Positions 44,793 through 53,554 of a stretch of 64,000 nt of DNA are shown here, in pieces. Position 1 is the stretch's first letter, and each line of letters opens with the position of its first letter. The DNA lies in contig LJHR01000005.1 in the NCBI GenBank assembly GCA_001296005.1, forward strand, positions 248,001-312,000, given 5' to 3'. Position numbers and translations under genes: made by a program. The notes under the pieces were generated by a model, which was given only the letters and a program-made list of their open reading frames with translations, was not told the origin of the DNA and did no database searches. Origin of the DNA: an alpha proteobacterium AAP38 (GTDB lineage: Bacteria > Pseudomonadota > Alphaproteobacteria > Azospirillales > Azospirillaceae).

Positions 44793-46301
44793 TCACAGAA
44801 CCATGCACACGGTTTTGATTTCCAAGTAATTTTCAATGGCGCCGGCCCCGCTTTCGCGGCCCCAGCCGGATTGTTTGAAGCCGCCGATGGGCAGCGCTAC
44901 ATCCCAGAAGGAATGGCAGTTCACCCAGACCGTGCCAGCGCGGATGTCCGACGACAGTCGGTGCGCCGCCGACAGGTCCTGGGTCCAGACGCTGGCCGCC
45001 AGCCCGAATTCGGTGTCGTTGGCGGCGGCGACAACTTCCGCCACGTCATCGAACGGGGCGGCGACCACCACGGGGCCGAACACTTCCTCGCACACGATGG
45101 CGGATTTGGGATCGGCATTAATGATCACGGTCGGTTCGATGAAGGTGCCTGCCGGCCCCTTCTGCCCGCCGCCGGTCACCAGGGTGGCACCATCGGCCAC
45201 GGCCTGATCGATATAGGCTTTCACGCGGTCTGCCTGCCGCTTGCTGACCAGCGGGCCCATCTGGGTATCGGGCGACAAGCCATGGCCCAGGCGGATGCTG
45301 CGGGCGATCTCCGCCACACCGGCCACCACCTTTTCGAAGATCGACCGGTGGGCATAAAGGCGCGAACCGGCCACGCAGACCTGTCCGCCATTGAAGAAGA
45401 TGGCGTTGGCGGCCCCGGCGATGGCGGCGTCCAGATCGGCATCCGGCATGATCACGACCGGCGATTTGCCACCCAGCTCCAGCGTCACCTTCTTCAGATT
45501 GCCCCTCGCCCCGTCCAGGATGGCGCGGCCCGTCTGGGTGGAGCCGGTAAAGGCTACCTTGTCGATGTCCTTGTGTGCCGCAAGCGCCGCCCCGACGACG
45601 GAGCCCAGACCGGTCACGACATTGACCACACCTGCCGGCACGCCCGCTTCGACCAGCAGTTCTGCCAGACGCAGGGCCGTCAGCGAGGTTTCCTCCGCCG
45701 GTTTCAGCACCACCGTACAGCCGGCGGCCAGCGCCGGGGCCAGCTTCATGGCATGCATGATCAGCGGCGAATTCCAAGGCGTGATGGCGGCCACCACGCC
45801 CACCGGTTCCTTGGTGGTATAGGCCGCGATGCGCTTGCCCGCCGGCTGATAGTTGATGCTGGATGGGATCGTATCGCCCGTCACCTTGGTGCACAGCCCG
45901 GCGAAAAAGCGGAACTGTTCGGCGGCCATCGGGATTTCAGCCCAGCGCCCGACATACAGCGCCTTGCCCTGGTCCAGCGTTTCCAGTTCCGACAGTTCAT
46001 CAATATGGGCATCGATCAGGTCGGCGATGCGCCACAGCAGCCGGGCGCGCAGGGCCGGCGTCATCGACCGCCATTCGCCATCATCGAACGCCTTGCGCGC
46101 CGCCGCGACGGCGCGGTCCACATCACCGGCATCGGCGGCGGCAATCTCCGCCAGAACCTCACCGGTGGCTGGATTGATAGTGGGGAGCGTGCGCCCCGCG
46201 ACCGGGTCCACCCATTGCCCGCCGATCAGCAGCTGATGGCGCGGCTTCTTCAGCCATTCGCGGACAGTTTCCTGTGCCGGCGCGATGTTTTCGATCTGCA
46301 T
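44793..46301 (-). CDS. NAD(P)-dependent aldehyde dehydrogenase
   Basis: 502 residues from ATG 46301 (MQIENIAPAQETVREWLKKP). The catalytic Glu275 is in LELGGKSP and nucleophile Cys309 in GGQVCVAGS; the cofactor-binding TGSTQTGR motif precedes them. Length and motifs suit the class of betaine-, phenylacetaldehyde- and vanillin-type dehydrogenases that oxidise small or aromatic aldehydes to acids in the cytoplasm. It leads a two-gene transcript with a TBDR. It is divergent from the GH3 beta-glucosidase, so it may finish the breakdown of an aglycone aldehyde released by that enzyme. That connection is inferred from position only. Confidence 0.9.
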   Translation of the reverse strand: MQIENIAPAQETVREWLKKPRHQLLIGGQWVDPVAGRTLPTINPATGEVLAEIAAADAGDVDRAVAAARKAFDDGEWRSMTPALRARLLWRIADLIDAHIDELSELETLDQGKALYVGRWAEIPMAAEQFRFFAGLCTKVTGDTIPSSINYQPAGKRIAAYTTKEPVGVVAAITPWNSPLIMHAMKLAPALAAGCTVVLKPAEETSLTALRLAELLVEAGVPAGVVNVVTGLGSVVGAALAAHKDIDKVAFTGSTQTGRAILDGARGNLKKVTLELGGKSPVVIMPDADLDAAIAGAANAIFFNGGQVCVAGSRLYAHRSIFEKVVAGVAEIARSIRLGHGLSPDTQMGPLVSKRQADRVKAYIDQAVADGATLVTGGGQKGPAGTFIEPTVIINADPKSAIVCEEVFGPVVVAAPFDDVAEVVAAANDTEFGLAASVWTQDLSAAHRLSSDIRAGTVWVNCHSFWDVALPIGGFKQSGWGRESGAGAIENYLEIKTVCMVL

Positions 46302-46614
46302 ATCCCGTAACTCCCAGGTTCCGTCACAGCTACCATGGCCGGTGCTGTCGTTCTGGAAGGCAATTGTGGGTAAGGAAACGCAGTGTGGCAGGTTCAATCT
46401 CTCCTTTATCCGCTGTGTGGCGATAAATGTAATTGTGATCTTTTCTGTCCAAAGCCTGCGACAAATTTGACCATCAATTGTCCATTATTCGTCTGACCAC
46501 GTGGCGGATAACCGGTGCGGTCATTCTGACGACGGTTTCTTTCCATGGCAGGCTTGAGGAAACTTCAACAACCGAATGATTGGCGTTGCCGTTATTCATG
46601 CAAGAGGGAAGTTC
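46302..46614. promoter_or_regulatory. Divergent promoter region, ALDH-TBDR and GH3
   Basis: 313 bases with no gene. It is more AT-rich than the flanks between 46420 and 46500. A near-palindrome ACAAATTTGA-CCA-TCAATTGT at 46461-46481 could be an operator; TTGACC within it could serve as a -35, but no convincing -10 follows at 17 bases. Confidence 0.4.
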
Positions 46615-48825
46615 ATGTCGAAAAACCGGGTACTGATGCCGTTCGTGGCTGCCAGCCTTTGCTTGGGCAGCCTTTCCTGTTCCGCTGTCGCTTTGGCGGC
46701 GGGGGAGGGCTGGCGCAATCCGTCACTGTCGCCGGATGAACGGGCCCGGTTGCTGGATGCAGAACTGACGCTTGATGAACGGATCGGTCTGCTGCACGGG
46801 CCGATGGCCCTGACCTTCCCTGGCGGTCCGCCCATTCCGGCGGGGTCGGTCGGTGGGGCCGGCTTTATCCCCGGTGTGCCACGCCTGGGCATTCCGGCGC
46901 TGACGGAAACTGACGCCAGCCTGGGCATCAGCAATCCCGGTGAGGTGCGGCCCGGCGATACCGCCACGGCCCTTCCGGCCAGTCTGGCCCTGGCCGCCAG
47001 CTTCAATCCCCGGCTTGCTTATGAAGGCGGTGCCATGATCGCCAGGGAAGCGGCGGCGCGGGGGTTCAACGTGCTGCTGGCCGGTGGCGTCAATCTGGCC
47101 CGCGACCCGCGAAATGGCCGCAATTTTGAGTATCTGGGGGAGGACCCATGGCTGGCCGGCATTCTGGCCGGTGAAAGCATCAAGGCCATCCAAGACCAGA
47201 ACATCATCTCCACCGTCAAGCATTTCAGCCTGAACGGGCAGGAGACGGGCCGCTTCTACGCCAATTCCATCATCAAGGAGGCCGCCCACCGCGAAAGCGA
47301 CCTGCTGGCCTTCCAGATCGCCATAGAGCGGGGCCAGCCCGGCTCCGTCATGTGCGCCTACAACCTTGTGAATGGCGACTATTCCTGCGGCAACGATCAC
47401 CTGCTGAACGGCGTGCTGAAGGGGGATTGGGGCTATAAGGGCTGGGTCATGTCGGACTGGGGGGCGGTCCACGCCACCGACTATGCCATCAAGGGTCTGG
47501 ATCAGCAGTCGGGCGAGCAACTGGACAAGCAGATCTGGTTCGGCGAACCGCTGAAACAGGCGGCCCTGGCCGGCACGGTACCGGAGGCGCGCCTGTCCGA
47601 CATGTCGCGCCGCATCCTGCGTTCCATGTTCGCTGCCGGCCTGTTTGACGGCAAGCCGGTGAAGCCTCAGATCGACGCCGCTGCCCATGCGGCGGTGGCC
47701 AAGAAAGTGGCCGATGAAGGCATCGTGCTGTTGGCCAACAAGGGTATCCTGCCGCTCAAGGGTGGGGCCGGTAAGAAAATCGTGGTGATCGGCGGGCAGG
47801 CGGATGCCGGCGTGCTGTCGGGTGCGGGTTCATCACAGGTGACGGGCATCGGCGGCAATGCCCGCGTGGTGCCGATCGGTGGCGACGGCCCCATGGCCAT
47901 GTGGGGGCGGCAGGTTTTCCACGCCTCCTCCCCGCTGAAGGCCCTGCGCGCCGCCCTGCCGGAAGCCACAATTACCTTCGCAGACGGGCGTTACCCGGCG
48001 GAGGCGGCGGCCGCCGCCAAGGCCGCCGATATCGCCATCGTGTTCGCCAACCAATGGATGGCAGAGGCGCTGGACGCCTATGACCTGTCGCTGCCGCAGG
48101 GCCAGGATGAGATGATCCAGGCGGTGGCATCCGCCAATCCCAACAGCATCGTGGTGCTACAGACCGGTGGCCCGGTCCTGATGCCCTGGCTGGACAAGGT
48201 TGGGGCCGTGGTCGCCGCCTGGTACAGCGGGCAGAAGGGCGGGGAATCCATCGCCGATGTCCTGACCGGCCGGGTCAATCCGTCGGGCCGTCTGCCGCTG
48301 ACCTTCCCGGCCAGCCTGGATCAATATCCGCGCCGCGACCTGCCCGGCTGGGGCCTGCCCAAGAAGCAGCAGTTCGACGTGGTCTATGATGAAGGGGCCG
48401 ATGTCGGTTACCGCCGCTTCGCCGCCCTGGGCATGAAGCCGCTATTCCCCTTCGGCCACGGCCTGTCCTATACGAGCTTTGCCTATGACAAGCTGTCGGT
48501 GAAGGGTGGCGATAGCCTGACCGTCAGCTTCCGCGTCACCAATACCGGTGCGGTGGCCGGCAAGGATGCGCCGCAGGTCTATCTGACCGGTGCCGGTGGG
48601 GTGAAGCTGCAGCGCCTGATCGGCTTCGACAAGGTCGATCTGAAGCCGGGTGAGACGCGGACGGTAACGTTGAAAGCTGATCCGCGTCTGCTGGCGAACT
48701 TTCACGAGGCGGGCCGGCAATGGCGGGTCGAGGGCGGCACCTATGAGGTGACGGTGGGTCCATCGGCGGAAAAGGCCGTCCTGACCGGTACCGCCAAGGT
48801 CACCAAACGCTTGATGAAGCCATGA
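46615..48825 (+). CDS. GH3 beta-glucosidase, exported
   Basis: 736 residues with a signal peptide (MSKNRVLMPFVAASLCLGSL...ALA-AG). The N-terminal TIM barrel shows TALPASLALAASF, KHFSLNGQETGR and the nucleophile Asp281 in GWVMSDWGAV. The second alpha/beta sandwich follows (IVLLANKGILPLKG, RLPLTFP), then a C-terminal fibronectin-III-like domain (FRVTNTGAVAGKDAPQVYL). It releases non-reducing beta-linked glucose (or xylose) from oligosaccharides or aryl glycosides in the periplasm. ATG 46615 has AGAGGGA upstream. It is monocistronic, ending in a strong terminator. An earlier ATG at 46576 lacks a binding site. Confidence 0.92.
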   Translation: MSKNRVLMPFVAASLCLGSLSCSAVALAAGEGWRNPSLSPDERARLLDAELTLDERIGLLHGPMALTFPGGPPIPAGSVGGAGFIPGVPRLGIPALTETDASLGISNPGEVRPGDTATALPASLALAASFNPRLAYEGGAMIAREAAARGFNVLLAGGVNLARDPRNGRNFEYLGEDPWLAGILAGESIKAIQDQNIISTVKHFSLNGQETGRFYANSIIKEAAHRESDLLAFQIAIERGQPGSVMCAYNLVNGDYSCGNDHLLNGVLKGDWGYKGWVMSDWGAVHATDYAIKGLDQQSGEQLDKQIWFGEPLKQAALAGTVPEARLSDMSRRILRSMFAAGLFDGKPVKPQIDAAAHAAVAKKVADEGIVLLANKGILPLKGGAGKKIVVIGGQADAGVLSGAGSSQVTGIGGNARVVPIGGDGPMAMWGRQVFHASSPLKALRAALPEATITFADGRYPAEAAAAAKAADIAIVFANQWMAEALDAYDLSLPQGQDEMIQAVASANPNSIVVLQTGGPVLMPWLDKVGAVVAAWYSGQKGGESIADVLTGRVNPSGRLPLTFPASLDQYPRRDLPGWGLPKKQQFDVVYDEGADVGYRRFAALGMKPLFPFGHGLSYTSFAYDKLSVKGGDSLTVSFRVTNTGAVAGKDAPQVYLTGAGGVKLQRLIGFDKVDLKPGETRTVTLKADPRLLANFHEAGRQWRVEGGTYEVTVGPSAEKAVLTGTAKVTKRLMKP

Positions 48826-48834
48826 ACAGGGCAG

Positions 48835-48859
48835 GGGCCGGCGATAATTTCGCCGGCCC
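48835..48859 (+). terminator. Intrinsic terminator of the GH3 gene
   Basis: GGGCCGGCGA / TCGCCGGCCC stem of ten base pairs with a five-base loop, followed by TTTTCCTTT. Confidence 0.85.
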
Positions 48860-48867
48860 TTTTCCTT

Positions 48868-49500
48868 TCAGCGCTTTGCCAACTGGGCAATCGCCTCTTC
48901 AAGGCCGATCACATCGGCATATTTAGCGTTCAGGTCGAACAGGTTCGCGTCATGCACGCGGGCATCGCGGTCACCAACGGCGTCGCGCACCACCAGCGGT
49001 ACGAACCCGTGTTGACAGGCATCAAGCGCGGAGGCGCGGACACAGCCCGAGGTGGACAGGCCGGAGATCAGCAACGTGTCGATGCCGCTGGACGCCAGTG
49101 TGGAGGCCAGCGAGGTGCCGAAAAAGGCACTGGCATATTGCTTGGTGATCACCGGCTCGCCCGCCGCCGGCTCCAGCCCCTCTGCAAACGATGCCCAGTG
49201 CGGATGCAAGCCGCGTTCGAAGCAGGACAGGGCCTTCACCTTGCGGAAGAACACACCGCCATCCACGCCGCCTGGCGTATAGGCGACATTGGTGTGGAAG
49301 ACCGGAATGCCGGCGGCGCGTGCGGCAGTCAGCAGCGTGACCGCCCCCGCCAGCGCCTTTTCCACCCCGGCGTAAAGCGGGCAGGCGGGGTCCAGGTAGG
49401 CATTCACGAAATCGATGATCAGCAGGGCCGGGCGCTTGCCCCAGCCAAGGCGGTTGCCGAACCCGGCCTGGGCATAATCGGCATTCAGATCGGTGGCCAT
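48868..49500 (-). CDS. Isochorismatase-family hydrolase, N-carbamoylsarcosine-amidase-like
   Basis: 210 residues from ATG 49500 with AGGGGAT upstream. Catalytic triad positions are visible: Asp in LLIIDFVNAY, Lys in VITKQYASAF, and Cys in GLSTSGCVRASALD. The STSGCVRA loop is typical of the N-carbamoylsarcosine/maleamate amidohydrolase branch, which releases ammonia or carbamate from an amide. It is cytoplasmic. The esterase gene upstream on the same strand ends in a terminator, so this gene probably has its own promoter in the short gap. A second member of the same branch lies at the window end. Confidence 0.85.
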   Translation of the reverse strand: MATDLNADYAQAGFGNRLGWGKRPALLIIDFVNAYLDPACPLYAGVEKALAGAVTLLTAARAAGIPVFHTNVAYTPGGVDGGVFFRKVKALSCFERGLHPHWASFAEGLEPAAGEPVITKQYASAFFGTSLASTLASSGIDTLLISGLSTSGCVRASALDACQHGFVPLVVRDAVGDRDARVHDANLFDLNAKYADVIGLEEAIAQLAKR

Positions 49501-49527
49501 GATCGGCGATCCCCTGTGCAAATGAAA

Positions 49528-49561
49528 ACGGCCTTCCCCGATACGCGACGGGGAAGGCCGT
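49528..49561 (-). terminator. Intrinsic terminator of the esterase gene
   Basis: Thirteen-base-pair perfect stem (ACGGCCTTCCCCG / CGGGGAAGGCCGT), eight-base loop, followed on the minus strand by TTTTCATT. Confidence 0.85.
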
Positions 49562-49588
49562 GACTTGTCTGTTCGCTGCGTCTGACCG

Positions 49589-50764
49589 TCAGTTGAACAG
49601 AAGCGGTGCGATCTGTTCCAGATAGGCGCGCCAGTTGATCCAGGTGTGGCCGCCGCCGCTTTCGACATAGGTATATTTGATACCGTAATCGGCCAGAATC
49701 TGGCGGAAGGGCGGCGCCATCTGGATGACGAAATCCTCCTTGCCGACGGCATAGAAGACCAGACCACCGGCCTTGGCCCGGGCCTTTAGGGCGGCGTCAT
49801 TGACCTTGCGGTAATTCGCCGTCTGTTCCGCCGACAACATGCCGATGGAGAAGACGCCGATGGAGCCGAACACGTCCGCGCGCGGCAGGCCGAACTGGAT
49901 CGTGTGCGCCCCGCCCATCGACAGGCCGACCATGGCGCGGGTCTTGGCCGCCGCCTGGGTTCGGAAATGCTTGTCGATGAAGGGGATCAGGTCCTTGTGC
50001 AGGTCGCTGCCGAAATCGGTATTCTCCATGCCCTGCACGCCTTCACGCGTCGGCGTGTGGCCATAGGGCATGACGATGATCATCGGCTTGGCCTTACCCG
50101 CCGCGATCAGGTTGTCCAGGATGTAATTGGCGTTGCCCTTCATGGTCCAGGCATCGTCGCTGTCGCTATAGCCATGGACCAGATACAGCACCGGATAACG
50201 GTCCTTACCCCCCGCCTCATACCCCGGCGGGGTATAGACATGGGCGCGGCGCGTGATGCCCAGGGTGGAAGACGGATACTCCACGACTGACACGACGCCG
50301 TGCGGCACCTCGGCCTTGTAGAACTGATTGGACTTGCCGTCACCCGGCAGCGGCACAATCGATTGCACGCCACCCAAAGCTTCGGCAAAGCGGGTGCCGC
50401 GCGGATCGGCGATGCGCATGCCATCGACCTTGAAGACATAGGTATAGACGCCGGCATCGACGGAGCCAGTCGTGGTAACCGACCAGTAGCCATCGGCATC
50501 CTTGGTCATGGGCAGGCCCGGCGGCTTGCCATCCATACCCATGGGGACGCTGTTCATTTCCTGCGGCAGGGCGACGACTTCCTTGGCGTCTTTGGCGCAC
50601 AGGCGGAAGGTGACGCGACCGTCGGGCAGATGTTCGACCGACTGATATTCCAGCGGCGGCTGGAAGAAGGTCCGGGCCTCACAGGCGGGCTGGGCCGCTT
50701 GGGCTGGCAGGGTTGCCAGGACAAGCGGCAGGGCGGCAACGGCGGACAGTAAAAGCTGGCGCAT
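49589..50764 (-). CDS. Secreted esterase with N-terminal E-set domain (CE1/feruloyl esterase-like)
   Basis: 391 residues with signal peptide (MRQLLLSAVAALPLVLATLP...QA). Residues 35-145 form an E-set/CBM48-like domain (GRVTFRLCAKDAKEVVALPQ, YTYVFKVDGMRIADP). The esterase-D-type alpha/beta hydrolase follows with LYLVHGYSDSDDAW and nucleophile Ser in MVGLSMGGAHT; the likely catalytic His is near the C-terminus (SGGGHTWINW). This arrangement matches periplasmic carbohydrate esterases that remove feruloyl or acetyl groups from xylan and related glycans. It follows a TBDR on the same strand, so it probably acts on the ligand family handled by that receptor. Confidence 0.88.
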   Translation of the reverse strand: MRQLLLSAVAALPLVLATLPAQAAQPACEARTFFQPPLEYQSVEHLPDGRVTFRLCAKDAKEVVALPQEMNSVPMGMDGKPPGLPMTKDADGYWSVTTTGSVDAGVYTYVFKVDGMRIADPRGTRFAEALGGVQSIVPLPGDGKSNQFYKAEVPHGVVSVVEYPSSTLGITRRAHVYTPPGYEAGGKDRYPVLYLVHGYSDSDDAWTMKGNANYILDNLIAAGKAKPMIIVMPYGHTPTREGVQGMENTDFGSDLHKDLIPFIDKHFRTQAAAKTRAMVGLSMGGAHTIQFGLPRADVFGSIGVFSIGMLSAEQTANYRKVNDAALKARAKAGGLVFYAVGKEDFVIQMAPPFRQILADYGIKYTYVESGGGHTWINWRAYLEQIAPLLFN

Positions 50765-50806
50765 GATCGCTCCTCGAAGGGCGTGGCGTGGGCCTGAAAC
50801 ACATTA

Positions 50807-50834
50807 CCCCTAGGGACAAGGTTGTCCCCAGGGG
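50807..50834. terminator. Hairpin between TBDR and esterase genes
   Basis: CCCCTAGGGACAA / TTGTCCCCAGGGG, 13-position stem with one mismatch and a two-base loop. No T tract. It may attenuate transcription from the TBDR into the esterase gene. Confidence 0.55.
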
Positions 50835-50847
50835 CGTGACTTTATGC

Positions 50848-53331
50848 TCAGAACTTGTACTTCGCCTGGACGCCCAGGGTGCGGCCTTCACGCAGACCGA
50901 CATTCAGCGTCGAGTAGGTGAAGGACGGGGCCGGCGTGAACAGGATGTTATTGTTCACCGTGGTGTAACGGCGGCTGTCGAACACATTATTGGCGAACAC
51001 ATCGACCGACACAGCACCAACAGTGACACCGGCCCGGGCATTAAAGATATGGGTTTCGGCCGTCTTCACGACGTTGGCCACATCTGACCAGACGCCGGAC
51101 TTGTAGTTATAGTCGACGCGCGCGAACCAGTTTGCATCTTCCCACTGGTCAAACTCGCCATTGAACATCACACCGCCGGAGGCGGAGTACTTGGACGTCG
51201 ACGGCAGTTCATTGCCGGAGAAATCGCTGCTGCCAACCAGGAACGTAACCAGCGGGGCGTTGTAATCCTTGATCTTGCTGTCGTTCAGCGCGCCTGCTGC
51301 CGTCAGCGTGATCATGTTGGTAACACGGAACGACCCGTCGAACTCCAGACCCTTCATGTCGGAATTGCCGCTATTGATGGTGCCGAACACGCTGCCGAAA
51401 CCACCGGTGGGCGTCACGAAGGTCTGGATGACCTGGTTCAGCTGATCCCGCCACTGCGAGTAATAGGCGGCAAAGGCATAGCGCAGACGGTTATCGACGG
51501 CGGTGCCCTTCAGGCCGATCTCGTAGGTCGTGACCTTTTCCGGGCTGACGAACAGGTCGATGCCCAGCGTCTTGGCAATGGTCGCGGCCTGACCGGTATA
51601 GGTGGTCACACCGGAATTTAGCGATGCCGGGTTCACGCCCTTGGCCACGGAGGCATAGGTCATGACCTGATCGGTCCACTGATACTGGGCGATCACGCGG
51701 GGCAGGAAGTTCTTGTAGGTCTGTTCCGCCAGCTTCGACCCAGCCTTGTAGGTGCCAACCGGTACGAAGGTGGGGTCGGTGACCACGGCATCGGCCAGCG
51801 GCGAGATATAGGCGAACAGCTTGTCGATCTGATAACGGCCTTCGACGCTGGCGGTCAGCTTGTCGGTGATGTCGTAGGTGACGCCGAAGAAGCCGCCATA
51901 GGTCTTGGATTCCGTCTTGCCGGACGGCGTGACCTGCTTGTTCAGGATCATGTTATCCAGGGTATCGACGGTCCGCTTGCCGTTCGCACCCAGATACGAC
52001 ACGCCGGCGACGAAGCGCAGCGCCTCGCCATCATCGTAGCTGGTGCGCAGTTCCTGAGAGATGTCCTTGGAGACGTTTTCCACCAGATAGGCCGAACTGA
52101 AATAGGAGCGCAGGCCGTTGGTGGCCGTATAGGCCGGGTTGGCGATGCCGGAGCTGTCGTAATTGCCGATATCCGACAGCGAGCCCCATTCCTCGTGATT
52201 GATGCCGGTCAGCGAGCTGATGGTGAAGTTCGTATCGGGGATTTCATAATCCACCACCAGATGGGCGTGGCGGTAATCACGCACCAGACCATAGCTGTCA
52301 ACGCTGTCATTCGGGTCGATCAGACGATTGGTGGTTACGGCCAGCGCGTTGCGCACGAAACTGTCGACATTGTAATTGCCGGCGGGCGTGGTGGCGGGCA
52401 GGGACGAAACGGTGCCGCACATGAACGGATTGAACCCGCCCAGGGTGCAGTTCGCCTGTGCCGGTACCACAACGCGGCCCGTGCTGTCCGTGATGGCGCG
52501 CGCGCTGATCAGGCCCAGGGCGGCGGGGCCATCCTTGTCATGGGACAGGATGCCGAACGCCTTGATCGTCAGGTTCTCGGTCGGCGTCGCCACCAGCAGC
52601 AGGTTGGCATTGCGCGACGACTGGTCACCCAGGGTCATGGACGGGTTGGCGTAGTTCTTGTACGTGCCGTCCTTGGCGTTGTAGTCGCCGGCAACGCGGA
52701 AGGACAGCTTGTCCTCCACCAGCGGGCCTTCCAGCTCGGCCTGAACACGGCGGGTGTTGCGGGTGCCGATCATGGTGGTCAGGCTGCCGGCATAATCGTT
52801 GCCCGGCTCCTTGTTGACGACGTTCAGGGCACCGGCAAAGGTGTTACGCCCGAAATAGGCCGACTGCGGCCCGCGCAGCAGCTCGATGCGTTCCGGGCTG
52901 GATACGCTCATCACCGCGGTGGGAGAGGAAACCGGAACGCCGTCGATGAAGGTGGCAACCGGCGTGCTGTCGGTCGTGGCTGGCGTGAAGCCGCGCAGGA
53001 TCAACTGCTGGAACGACCGGTCGCCGCGGCCGCTGCTGTTATTGTTGATGTTGAAGCCGGGCGTCTGTTCGGACAGGTTCTGAACGGACGTGATGCCCCG
53101 CTGCTCCACCTCTTCCGCCGTGACGGCGGTGACGGAAACAGGCGTCTTCAGGATGTTTTCGGACCGCTTGCGGGCGGTCACGATGATTTCCTCCAGCTGG
53201 ATCGTCTCACCGTTGCTGGTCTTGGCTGTCTCCTGCGCATGCGCGCCGGATACCAGCACGGATGCCCCGATGGCCATGGTGATGGCCAGGCGTGATGCGC
53301 CGGACGGGGGCTTAAACTTCACTTCCTTCAT
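50848..53331 (-). CDS. TonB-dependent receptor paired with CE1-like esterase
   Basis: 827 residues from ATG 53331 (MKEVKFKPPSGASRLAITMA signal region, cleaved near VSGAHA-QE). It has LEEIIVTARKRSEN, plug motifs LILRGFTPATT and IELLRGPQSAYFGRNTFAG, and a barrel ending LGVQAKYKF. The long in-frame stretch before 53331 is Arg/Pro-rich and overlaps a promoter-like gap, so it was excluded. The signal region is longer than usual (about 35 residues before the cleavage site). It heads a unit with the downstream esterase. Confidence 0.9.
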   Translation of the reverse strand: MKEVKFKPPSGASRLAITMAIGASVLVSGAHAQETAKTSNGETIQLEEIIVTARKRSENILKTPVSVTAVTAEEVEQRGITSVQNLSEQTPGFNINNNSSGRGDRSFQQLILRGFTPATTDSTPVATFIDGVPVSSPTAVMSVSSPERIELLRGPQSAYFGRNTFAGALNVVNKEPGNDYAGSLTTMIGTRNTRRVQAELEGPLVEDKLSFRVAGDYNAKDGTYKNYANPSMTLGDQSSRNANLLLVATPTENLTIKAFGILSHDKDGPAALGLISARAITDSTGRVVVPAQANCTLGGFNPFMCGTVSSLPATTPAGNYNVDSFVRNALAVTTNRLIDPNDSVDSYGLVRDYRHAHLVVDYEIPDTNFTISSLTGINHEEWGSLSDIGNYDSSGIANPAYTATNGLRSYFSSAYLVENVSKDISQELRTSYDDGEALRFVAGVSYLGANGKRTVDTLDNMILNKQVTPSGKTESKTYGGFFGVTYDITDKLTASVEGRYQIDKLFAYISPLADAVVTDPTFVPVGTYKAGSKLAEQTYKNFLPRVIAQYQWTDQVMTYASVAKGVNPASLNSGVTTYTGQAATIAKTLGIDLFVSPEKVTTYEIGLKGTAVDNRLRYAFAAYYSQWRDQLNQVIQTFVTPTGGFGSVFGTINSGNSDMKGLEFDGSFRVTNMITLTAAGALNDSKIKDYNAPLVTFLVGSSDFSGNELPSTSKYSASGGVMFNGEFDQWEDANWFARVDYNYKSGVWSDVANVVKTAETHIFNARAGVTVGAVSVDVFANNVFDSRRYTTVNNNILFTPAPSFTYSTLNVGLREGRTLGVQAKYKF

Positions 53332-53554
53332 TCTTGTCTCCCAGTCGAAACATGGTCCCAGAAAGCATGCCGGGCACTTGTCGGCCCGCCTTGCACGCAA
53401 AGCTCCGCCCCTCCGTGAAGAACCGGGGTTCCACGGGTTTTTTTCAGGGATGGATCGGAACTTTGAGCGTTGGTCGTTCGGCGGATGATGTGTTTGGCCT
53501 GGAAACCGCTCAAGCCTGACACCACGTCTGTCCACCACGCGGTCGCTATGGGGC
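53332..53554. promoter_or_regulatory. Gap upstream of the TBDR
   Basis: About 220 bases between the amidase stop and the TBDR start, both on the minus strand. It should hold the TBDR promoter. I find no clear operator and no strong terminator for the amidase operon. Confidence 0.35.

Noticed and set aside
53332-53538. N-terminal extension of the 50848-53331 receptor
   Set aside because: The extra 69 codons are Arg/Pro-rich and precede a proper signal peptide at ATG 53331.
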